A stretch of DNA of 8,810 nt from assembly GCA_005793025.1 (NCBI GenBank), contig SXQI01000044.1:1-8810 (forward strand), written 5' to 3'. A model generated the notes under the pieces. It made no database searches, was not told the origin of the DNA, and was given only the letters and a program-made list of their open reading frames with translations. Source of the stretch: Verrucomicrobiales bacterium. GTDB lineage: Bacteria; Verrucomicrobiota; Verrucomicrobiia; Limisphaerales; SXQI01. This document shows, piece after piece, positions 1 to 7,800 of this stretch; the first letter of the stretch is position 1; the number at the start of each line of letters is the position of its first letter. The translations under genes were made by a program, and so were the position numbers.

Positions 1-1
1 C

Positions 2-1876
2 TCACCTATCAACCTTCATTTTAATCCTGAAACTGCTGTCCTTCCCTTCGAGGTCAACTCTTCCGCAGTTTATCATAAATCATCACCAGTCATCGCCACC
101 GATCTGGATGGAAACGGGCAACTAGATCTCATCGCACTCTCAATCAACGACCGCTCCTACGCAATCAAACCTCAGGATGCTGGCCTCAAACAGCGGTTCA
201 GTATTTATGCATGGGCGATGCCGAGCGTTTTTACTCCGAAGACCGCACCATGGCCAAGTCTCGCTCAAAACTCACAGATGACCGGCTTCGCACCGACCCC
301 GCCAATCCGACCTGCTAAAGCGATCCCCAACTACCGTTTTCTTGGTCAAGAGGATCAGCCACTCTCGATTAACCTTCAGGGTCGTTTCGATGGGGAATTG
401 ATTCGATGCCATAATGGGAACCACGGAACCTCCATCATCCAGTCTCATCACACACTCCTTTACGAACCTGCGACGAACTATAGCGGTCCAGAACTGCTCA
501 GAATTGACATCCGAGACGTCGCTGGGATCACAAATAATTTGGCAATCGAACTGCTATTCCAACCCCGAAATGATCCCCCTCAAGGGAAGACAGCAACACT
601 GACGCTGAACAAAAACAAATCTCTCTCGATCCCTTTTTCAGGTACCGATCCAGATGCTGATCGATTGACCTACCGTATCACCCACGCTCCGCAGCACGGT
701 TCACTGATGAATTACCCCACTGTCGCTAACTATTCGCCGCACGCCGGTTTCACTGGTCAGGATTTCTTCCTCTACGTTGCAAATGACGGCCGCGCTGACA
801 GCGAACCCATCCTTGTGAAATTGCAGGTGACGGGCACTAACAACCTACCTCAGACTCAGGGATTCAATCGGACCACCGCTGTCAACCAATCGCTACTCTT
901 TCAGTTGATTGGAACCGATGCTGATGGGGATCCATTGATCAGTGAAATCATTAAGAAACCAATCCAAGGAACATTGGTTGCTGAAGGAGATCAGTGGCGA
1001 TACACACCCAAGTTTGGTTATTCTGGAAATGACGGCTTTGATTTCCGGTTCTTCGATGGCCAAGGGTTCAGTAAATCAGCCCAGGCAAACCTGTTGATCA
1101 CGACCAACAACACTGCCCCAACGGCCATCCGAGGCAGCATAACCACCACACCGAATGTTCCTTGCATCATTCCCTTTGGAGCTACTGATTTCGAATCGAA
1201 CCCCATCGACTTCAACATCACTATGGCCCCATTGCACGGTAAAATCACACAGACTGGCAGAGACTGGTTTTATTCGCCCGAGTTGGATTATGTCGGTCCA
1301 GACCGCTTCAGCTTCACTGCCCGTGATGGTTTCCTCACGAGTGCAAGCGAGACCATGACGATTGAAGTTTCCCAACCCAATTCACCCCCACGAACGAGGG
1401 ATTCAATCTATACAATTACGAATAATCTGCCCTTCTCCTTGCGGGTTCCTGCGGAGGATGACCAACAGACCACACTCATTGCGACCCTCCTCAAAGGACC
1501 TAAATCTGGGCGAGTCATCGGGATGGGTCTCGACTGGGTTTACATCGCTAACTCAGAGTTTGTTGGAACCGACACTTTCAGTTTCAAAGTTTGGGACGGA
1601 GTGTCCTACAGCAATGAATCGAGTATTATCATCCATGTCATCAACCCGACCGCGCCTCTGCCACTGGCGATCGAATCGGTCCGCTTAAATAGTGTAGATC
1701 AATCATTATTGATGCAGATTTCCGTTCCATCCTTGCGCTTGATTCGCCTTCAGGGATCAGTTGACTTGGACAACTGGCAAACCCTACAGGAGTTAACCCC
1801 CGGAGCGCACCGATTTGACCTGACCGTTCCCTTCCCATCCGACCCTGTGATTTTTTACCGTTTGCTAGTTCCTTGA
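2..1876 (+). CDS. Secreted/surface protein with propeller remnant, five 90-residue cadherin/Big-like repeats and C-terminal tail (5' partial)
   Basis: The frame is open from base 2 to the TGA at 1874-1876, so this is the 3' part of a longer gene. The ATG at 218 is internal, because recognisable protein precedes it. Bases 101-127 encode DLDGNGQLD, an FG-GAP/VCBS-type calcium loop, and soon after comes PWPSLAQNSQMTG, which resembles the WP-x(5)-Q-x-TG strand that often closes such propellers. Numbering from the 218 ATG, residues 33-481 form five beta-sandwich repeats of the cadherin-like/Big_9 type. Residues 482-552 are a beta-rich tail containing LQGSVDLDNWQTL and ending FYRLLVP, a style of ending I associate with verrucomicrobial exported proteins. 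The signal peptide is out of view. By family, the likely place is outside the cell or on its surface, in adhesion or polymer binding. A catalytic domain (for example a protease) further upstream cannot be excluded. The next gene begins 79 bp on and looks unrelated. Confidence 0.85.
   Translation, partial: SPINLHFNPETAVLPFEVNSSAVYHKSSPVIATDLDGNGQLDLIALSINDRSYAIKPQDAGLKQRFSIYAWAMPSVFTPKTAPWPSLAQNSQMTGFAPTPPIRPAKAIPNYRFLGQEDQPLSINLQGRFDGELIRCHNGNHGTSIIQSHHTLLYEPATNYSGPELLRIDIRDVAGITNNLAIELLFQPRNDPPQGKTATLTLNKNKSLSIPFSGTDPDADRLTYRITHAPQHGSLMNYPTVANYSPHAGFTGQDFFLYVANDGRADSEPILVKLQVTGTNNLPQTQGFNRTTAVNQSLLFQLIGTDADGDPLISEIIKKPIQGTLVAEGDQWRYTPKFGYSGNDGFDFRFFDGQGFSKSAQANLLITTNNTAPTAIRGSITTTPNVPCIIPFGATDFESNPIDFNITMAPLHGKITQTGRDWFYSPELDYVGPDRFSFTARDGFLTSASETMTIEVSQPNSPPRTRDSIYTITNNLPFSLRVPAEDDQQTTLIATLLKGPKSGRVIGMGLDWVYIANSEFVGTDTFSFKVWDGVSYSNESSIIIHVINPTAPLPLAIESVRLNSVDQSLLMQISVPSLRLIRLQGSVDLDNWQTLQELTPGAHRFDLTVPFPSDPVIFYRLLVP
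314..1660 (+). repeat. Five tandem 270-bp units encoding 90-residue cadherin/Big-like domains
   Basis: Units, numbered from the ATG at 218, are residues 33-122, 123-212, 213-302, 303-392 and 393-481. The late-strand motif (aromatic or hydrophobic, x, P, x(4), G, x, D, x, F, then DG) begins at residues 81, 171, 261, 351 and 441, exactly 90 apart. Linker motifs of the NxxP type (NDPP, NNLP, NTAP, NSPP) begin at 118, 208, 298 and 388. The early Asp loop falls at D144, D234, D324 and D414 in the last four units. Sequence identity between units is low apart from these positions, so the duplications are old at the DNA level. The fold assignment rests on motif resemblance only. Confidence 0.85.
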
Positions 1877-1955
1877 TTTTCGCTTGTAGGTGGACAACGG
1901 TTAGAACTAAGCGGTCTTGGCTTGCCCCCAAGCTCACGGAGAATACCTTATCGCC

Positions 1956-2642
1956 ATGTTCAAACCTGCTGATTTATTTGACCTCACACAAACAGACCAT
2001 GCCACGTTATTCGAAGGTTGCACGGACGCTTGGGATGCGTTGAAACGGTTAAAGGACTACATCCAAAAACACCTGAAGCCGGGTCAACACCACCGAGCTG
2101 AGGGGCAACCGTTTATCGGCGACCTCGTATTCATCGGTGAAGGCACGGTTGTGGAGCATGGTGCCATGATTAAAGGGCCTGCGATCATTGGTCGCAACTG
2201 CCAGATCCGCCATAATGCCTACATTCGCGAAGATGTGATCGTCGGAGACAGCTGCGTTGTAGGAAACTCTACGGAACTCAAGCACTCATTCCTATTCAAC
2301 GGCGTTCAGGCACCTCATTACAATTATGTTGGAGACTCGATTCTCGGCTACAAATCTCACCTAGGCGCAGGTGTTAAAATCTCCAATGTGAAATTAGTTC
2401 CGGGCAATGTTTATGTCGAAAAAGAAGGCGTTCCTGTAGATACAGGTCTCAGGAAATTCGGTGCAATTCTTGGGGATGAATGCGATATTGGATGCAACGC
2501 CGTCCTCAATCCCGGCACAATCATCGGGAAACGATCCGTTGTTTACCCTAACACCAATTGGCGCGGTATTTTGCCTGATCATCTCATCGTAAAAAACAAG
2601 GCTGCTCAAGACGTGGTGATCCGCCATGTGCGAAACAGTTAA
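1956..2642 (+). CDS. Stand-alone left-handed beta-helix sugar-phosphate acyltransferase, GlmU acetyltransferase-domain-like
   Basis: I chose the ATG at 1956 (228 residues, MFKPADLFDL...). The frame can extend to a TTG at 1917, but those residues look non-conserved, and GGAGAA at 1938-1943 precedes the ATG. A short helical N-terminus (residues 1-45) leads into hexapeptide repeats, for example IGDLVFIGEGTVVEHGAMI and IIGRNCQI, which build a left-handed beta-helix. Aligned by eye to the remembered E. coli GlmU C-terminal half, these active-site residues match in register: Arg91 (R333), Lys109 (K351), His121 (the catalytic H363), Tyr124 (Y366) and Asn144 (N386). His135 replaces N377. The stretch from about TGLRKFGAILGD onward resembles archaeal ST0452-type enzymes more than GlmU. 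No nucleotidyltransferase domain is present. The likely activity is acetyl-CoA-dependent acylation of a hexosamine-1-phosphate or similar cytoplasmic sugar, but the substrate is inferred. The gene lies 21 bp before the helicase gene, probably in one transcript. Other hexapeptide transferases are possible alternatives. Confidence 0.85.
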   Translation: MFKPADLFDLTQTDHATLFEGCTDAWDALKRLKDYIQKHLKPGQHHRAEGQPFIGDLVFIGEGTVVEHGAMIKGPAIIGRNCQIRHNAYIREDVIVGDSCVVGNSTELKHSFLFNGVQAPHYNYVGDSILGYKSHLGAGVKISNVKLVPGNVYVEKEGVPVDTGLRKFGAILGDECDIGCNAVLNPGTIIGKRSVVYPNTNWRGILPDHLIVKNKAAQDVVIRHVRNS

Positions 2643-2663
2643 GATCAGCATATCCAAAATCGA

Positions 2664-4760
2664 ATGATTCCTACGCTCGGATTGCAGTCTGCAGAAGGTG
2701 ATCTAGTAGCTCAGGTTCAGTCCATTTTTTCAGACTCTGGCCTTCTCTCTCGAGCGAGCAATTTTGAATACCGGCCACAGCAGCAGGAGATGGCAGTCGC
2801 TGTCGCACGATCTCTCGAACAAGGCCGCCACCTCATTGTGGAGGCGGGTACAGGTGTTGGAAAAAGTCTTGGTTATCTGATCCCGGCGATTCTTTACGCG
2901 GTGCCGAACAAAAAAAAGGCGATCATTTGTACCCACACCATCAACCTACAGGAACAACTGATCGGCAAGGACCTGCCGATGCTTACCCAAGCCCTGCCCG
3001 TCCCATTCAATTACGCAATGCTGAAGGGTCGAAGCAATTACCTTTGCACCCGTCGCCTCCACAAAGCCGTACAATTTGCAGACGGTCTGTTCACTTCTCC
3101 TGAAAAGGAAGAGCTCAAACGCATCCATGAATGGTCTCAAAAAACTGAAGACGGCAGCCTCTCTGATTTTGAGATCGAGCCTGATCCTAAAGTCTGGGCA
3201 CAAGTTTGTTCCGAACGAGGATTGTGCTCTACAAAACTCTGTGGCCACGGCTCTGAATTCGCTACCCACTCCAAGATTTGTTTCTTTCAGCGAGCACGTA
3301 GTCAAATGTTGGCAGCCGATTTGCTCGTTCTGAACCATACCCTCTTTTTTTCGCTGCTCGGTTCAAACGAGGAAAACCTTGAAAACGGGATCCTGTTCAA
3401 AAACGACTTCCTAGTTTTCGATGAAGCCCACACGCTCGAACATGTTGCCTCAAAGCATATCGGCAGCGCAGTCTCGAGCGCACAAGTTCGGTTCGCGGTC
3501 CAACGCCTTTGGAATCCTGCCACAAAAAAGGGACTTCTCGGTCTGTTGATGCAAGGTCAGCTCACCCGCCAAGTTGAAGAGTTACTCAATGCTTCAAACC
3601 ATTTCTTTGCCGAAGTCGAAGAAGCATGTGATCGATTGCATCGGAAGCAATCTGATCCTTTAAATTATCCCGACGCGGACCCTTCGAACCGAGGATCACG
3701 TCTCTGGACTGAGCTTCGGATTCGCCACCCCGATTTAGTTCAGGACAACATCACTCTCGCTCTCCAACGCGTTCGAGAATCCATCAGCGAACTGGTCAAA
3801 TCGACTCAGGATAACGACACGGGCCAAGAATTAATCGAATGCAACCGACGCCTCGGCGAAATTCTAGAGGACATCAAGATTTTCCTCCGACACGAAACGA
3901 AAGAACTGGTGTATTGGGTGGATCGATCAGGAAAAACTTATAAAAACATTACCCTTCACACCGCTCCCATCGATGTAGCGAAGTTTCTCAAGGACCGCCT
4001 ATTCATGGCCGACACGTCGATCATCATGACCAGCGCCACTCTCTCGATGAATGCACAACAGAGTGGCCTTAGCCCCGAAGCCCGTGCCGGCCTAACTTAT
4101 TTTGCCAAGCGTGTCGGGGGCTCCAATGCCGATCAACTTCAGGTTGGATCCCCCTTCGATTATGAAAACCAGATGAAACTTTATCTGGTTAACAAAATGC
4201 CCGAACCTCGAGAGCTAGGCTTCCAACGAGACTTAGAAAACTGGCTCCGTCATTTCATCGGCCTGACCCATGGAAAGGCGATGGTTCTGTTTACCAGCTA
4301 CCGGTTGATGCAGGATATGGCGGATGCACTCCAACCATTTTTTGATGAGCTGGGCATCGAGTGCCATATCCAAGGCACTGGCACCCCTCGCACCCTTCTT
4401 TTGGAACGGTTTAAAACCGATATCAACTCCGTGCTCTTCGGCACCGAAAGTTTTTGGCAAGGCGTTGACGTCCCCGGTGAAGCACTCTCCAACCTTATCA
4501 TCACCCGCCTGCCATTCGCTGTGCCCGATCACCCACTGATCGAAGCCCGCCTCGAAAAAATCGAAGCCGAAGGCGGTAAACCATTTTTTGATTTCTCACT
4601 CCCCGAAGCAGTCCTTAAATTTCGCCAAGGGGTTGGGAGATTAATCCGGACAAAAAGCGATTCCGGAATCGTTGTTGTCCTAGACGGCCGGATTCTCACC
4701 AAGCGTTATGGTCAGGCCTTTCTCAAAGCCGTCCCCGTCTGCCCCGTCTTAATTGTTTAA
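2664..4760 (+). CDS. dinG: DinG/XPD-family ATP-dependent Fe-S DNA helicase
   Basis: This is a superfamily 2 helicase of 698 residues, close to the roughly 700 usual for DinG/YoaA proteins without an exonuclease domain. Motifs in order are: Q-motif region YRPQQ (36-40); Walker A AGTGVGKS (61-68); Ia THTINLQEQL (90-99); LNHTLFF (223-229); Walker B DEAH (253-256); III TSATL (456-460); IV VLFTSY (541-546); V FGTESFWQGVDVPGEAL (592-608); and VI QGVGRLIRT (655-663). Cysteines 128, 182, 188, 193 and 206 lie between Ia and II, where the family binds a 4Fe-4S cluster. The family unwinds DNA 5'-3' and resolves R-loops, D-loops and other structured intermediates in the cytoplasm. The ATG at 2664 has no clear ribosome site and follows the upstream stop by 21 bp, so it is probably co-transcribed. 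E. coli dinG is SOS-regulated; I see no LexA-like site here. All motifs are intact and nothing suggests a pseudogene. Confidence 0.93.
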   Translation: MIPTLGLQSAEGDLVAQVQSIFSDSGLLSRASNFEYRPQQQEMAVAVARSLEQGRHLIVEAGTGVGKSLGYLIPAILYAVPNKKKAIICTHTINLQEQLIGKDLPMLTQALPVPFNYAMLKGRSNYLCTRRLHKAVQFADGLFTSPEKEELKRIHEWSQKTEDGSLSDFEIEPDPKVWAQVCSERGLCSTKLCGHGSEFATHSKICFFQRARSQMLAADLLVLNHTLFFSLLGSNEENLENGILFKNDFLVFDEAHTLEHVASKHIGSAVSSAQVRFAVQRLWNPATKKGLLGLLMQGQLTRQVEELLNASNHFFAEVEEACDRLHRKQSDPLNYPDADPSNRGSRLWTELRIRHPDLVQDNITLALQRVRESISELVKSTQDNDTGQELIECNRRLGEILEDIKIFLRHETKELVYWVDRSGKTYKNITLHTAPIDVAKFLKDRLFMADTSIIMTSATLSMNAQQSGLSPEARAGLTYFAKRVGGSNADQLQVGSPFDYENQMKLYLVNKMPEPRELGFQRDLENWLRHFIGLTHGKAMVLFTSYRLMQDMADALQPFFDELGIECHIQGTGTPRTLLLERFKTDINSVLFGTESFWQGVDVPGEALSNLIITRLPFAVPDHPLIEARLEKIEAEGGKPFFDFSLPEAVLKFRQGVGRLIRTKSDSGIVVVLDGRILTKRYGQAFLKAVPVCPVLIV

Positions 4761-4796
4761 GCTTGGTTCGAGGTGGTCTCCTACCCCAAATCTGGT

Positions 4797-4824
4797 TTGA
4801 AAAGTGAATTGCCTAGGCTAGTCT
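4797..4824 (+). promoter_or_regulatory. Possible sigma70-type promoter for the PSCyt gene
   Basis: In the 79-bp gap before the 4840 start, TTGAAA (4797-4802) is a good -35 match. It is followed after 16 bp by TAGTCT (4819-4824), a weak -10 that keeps only the T, A and final T of TATAAT. A perfect 8-bp palindrome, GCCTAGGC (4811-4818), fills the end of the spacer. The position, 15 bp before the start codon, is plausible for a short leader. This is a visual match only. Confidence 0.25.
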
Positions 4825-4839
4825 GACTTTTAAGCACAC

Positions 4840-7800
4840 ATGAAAACACCGACTGCCGTTTTAACAATTTGTTTCCTAACGTTCGTTGGATGTGTCATTT
4901 CATCGCAAGCGGCTCCTCGTTCTGCTCCCAGTTTCAACCGAGACATTCGACCTATCTTATCGGAAAACTGCTTCAAATGCCACGGAGCTGACGATAAAGG
5001 TCGGAAAAGTGATCTGCGACTGGACGATGCCGCTTCATCGTTGAAACCCGCCAAATCGGGACAACGACCTATTATCGCAGGAAGGCCTCTTGAGAGTGAG
5101 CTGATCAAACGGATTCTATCCACTGATCCCGATGAGGTGATGCCTCCACCTGCCACCAAAAAGTCCCTTACCCCTGAGCAAAAGCAATTGTTAAGAGACT
5201 GGGTTGCTGCGGGAGCTCAATATGAGACTCATTGGGCTTTTGTTGCTCCTCAACAATCGAAACTCCCTAAGATTAAATCTAGGTCTTGGCCTAAAAATGC
5301 CATTGACCACTTTATCTTGGCTCGCCTTGAGAAGGAAGGAATTCAACCTTCTGTTCCCGCAACCCGTCATACATTGGTTCGGCGAGTTTATCTCGATCTC
5401 ATCGGCCTTCCTCCCACGCCTGAGGAAGCCGAGGCATTCGTGAATGATAAAGACTCCAAGGCAATTGAAAACTTGGTGGATCGGCTGATGGATTCTCCGC
5501 ATTACGGGGAACGATGGGCCCGTCGATGGCTGGACTTGGCACGATATGCCGACACCAATGGTTACGAAAAGGACCGAGCACGTTCCATTTGGCCTTACCG
5601 TGATTGGGTAATTCAATCGTTGAACGATGACATGCCATTCGACCAATTCACAATTAAGCAACTCGCTGGTGACATGCTCCCCAACGCAACGTCCGGCGAC
5701 CGGATCGCTACGGGGTTCCATCGTAACACGATGCTGAATGAAGAGGGTGGAGCAGATCCTCTCGAATTCCGCTACCACGCCATGGTCGATCGTGTCAGCA
5801 CAACAGGGACCGCTTGGTTAGGTCTAACGATCGGTTGTGCCCAATGCCACACCCACAAATTCGATCCCATTACGCACTATGATTACTATCGAGTCATGGC
5901 TTTGCTCAATAACGCGGACGAGCCAAAACTGGATCTCCCTAGCTCTGATTTGAAGGAGAAACAGCAGGAGATCGAAAGAAAAATAGTCCAGTTGGAAAAA
6001 GAGTTACCCTCGAAATTCTCCATCGACGAACTTACATGGCAAACCCCTCTCATGAGAGCTACCACCAAGCCGGGCACCGCAACTCACCGGCCAGCAGATG
6101 GTTCGTGGCAATTCGACGAACAAGAGGTTTCCAGTGCCAGCTTCGCTTTCACCATCCAAAACGATACCGAGGTGCAATCATTCCGCTTGGAAACTTTCCC
6201 AAGCGAACACCTTCCAAAGAAGGGTTCCGGTTTCAGTGCGAGTGGGAATTTTGTCCTGAGTGAAGTGCGTTTCCTGATTTCAGAATCCAATTCTGCAAAC
6301 GAGCTCGCCCCCATTAAATTGGTGAAGGCCAGCGCAGATTTTTCTCAATCAAGCTTCGGCGTGGAGAAGGCCATTGATGGAGATATCAAAACGGGTTGGG
6401 CCATCAGTCCTCAAGAATCGAAAAAACACGCTGCCACCTTCGAATTCGGAACTCCGATAAAACTTACTGCTGGAACACGCTGTGAAATCCAATTCGAACA
6501 ACAGCATGGGGCAAAACATGTGATGGGCGGAGTAAAACTGAGCTTGGGATTACCCATCAAAAGCAGCGTTCCCTTGGATGTGCGACGCCATCAGGCATTG
6601 GAGAAGAATTTCGAAGCTTGGTTAAAGATTGAGGCTGCCAAGGCGGTCCAATGGACGACCATGAAACCTGTTGCCGCCAAAAGCAATGAACCGATCCTAA
6701 CTATCCTCGACGACGACTCCGTCTTGGCCAGTGGAGATCAGACCAAAAAGGACACTTACGAAGTCAGCTATAATACCCCTATTCGAAACATCACCGCAAT
6801 CAGGTTGGAGGCCTTACCCCACCCGAGTCTGCCACGAGGCGGCCCTGGCCGTGCATATTACGAAGGACCAGAGGGCGATTTTCTGCTTTGCGAATTCAAA
6901 GCCTCCACAGCCGGCAAACCCATTGCGATCAAAAGTGCTACGGTCGACTACGCCAAAGGCGCACCTTCGGTTGGTCCACAGGGAGGTGAAGGCACGATCG
7001 ATGACAACCCCTTGACGGGGTGGTCGATCGGCAATGGTGACGGTAAGCCTCATGCGGCAGTCTTCGTCCTCAGAGAACCCCTGACCTCGGATCAAGGCCT
7101 CCAATTGAACATGCTTTTTGAAAAGTATTTCGCCTGCGGCTTAGGACGATTTCGCATCTCGGTCACTTCAGATCAACAACCCGCCGAGGCCCGAGGCCTC
7201 TCCAGTGAGATCGAATCATCCATGGTTAAATCTCAACAAAACAGAACCCCCTCAGATCAGATCAACCTTCGCCAACAGTTCTTGAATACCGCACCCGAAC
7301 TAGCCGAGGCTAGGAAGGAAATCCAACAACTTCGAGATTCAATTCCCAAGCCTACAACCACCTTGATCCTCTCTGAGCGACCTGCGGGTTCCACACGCAA
7401 AACTTTCCTGCATAATCGAGGAGAGTTTCTACAACCCCTCGATCAAGTTTTTCCTGCAGTCCCTGCATTCATTTCCAAATTCGAACCTAAGCAACCCACA
7501 AACCGGCTAGGATTCGCACAGTGGCTCGTATCGCAAAAAAATCCATTAACTCCTCGAGTCATCGTCAACCGCCAGTGGCAGGCTTTCTTCGGACGGGGCC
7601 TTGTGCCAACCCTCGAGGATTTCGGATTTCAAGGAGCAGCCCCCTCGCATCCTGAGTTACTGGACTGGCTCGCCGTGGAATTTAGAAATCGTGGATGGTC
7701 CTTCAAAAAACTCCACAAACTCATTGTCACAAGCGCCACTTACCAACAATCCTCCGACATCCGTGCCGACCTCACAGAACGCGATCCACAAAACATCTTA

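Noticed and set aside
1076..1375. Minus-strand open frames opposite the repeat gene
   Set aside because: The opposite strand is coding with strong family motifs, while these frames show no recognisable motif or ribosome site. They are shadows.
1891..1896. TGGACA as a -35 element for the acyltransferase-helicase operon
   Set aside because: No acceptable -10 hexamer lies 15-19 bp downstream. TAGAAC at 1902-1907 is too close.
1919..1934. Small hairpin GCTTG-CCCC-CAAGC before the acyltransferase gene
   Set aside because: It has only five base pairs plus a possible G-T wobble and is not followed by a T run. It is neither a terminator nor a convincing riboswitch element.
1917..1955. TTG start at 1917 extending the acyltransferase by 13 residues
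   Set aside because: The extra residues (MACPQAHGEYLIA) look like translated leader, and a GGAGAA lies between the TTG and the ATG at 1956, after which the family-like sequence MFKPADLFDL begins.
2910..2917. A8 run in the helicase gene as a slippage or frameshift signal
   Set aside because: The reading frame and helicase motifs continue unbroken on both sides, so it simply encodes NKKK.
4772..4785. Possible terminator hairpin after the helicase gene (GGTGG-TCT-CCTACC)
   Set aside because: The stem is short with a bulged T and is followed by CCAAA rather than a T tract.
5191..5778. 195-codon minus-strand open frame opposite the DUF1549 region
   Set aside because: It overlaps a highly conserved coding segment in full and its translation has no recognisable domain. 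It is an antisense shadow.
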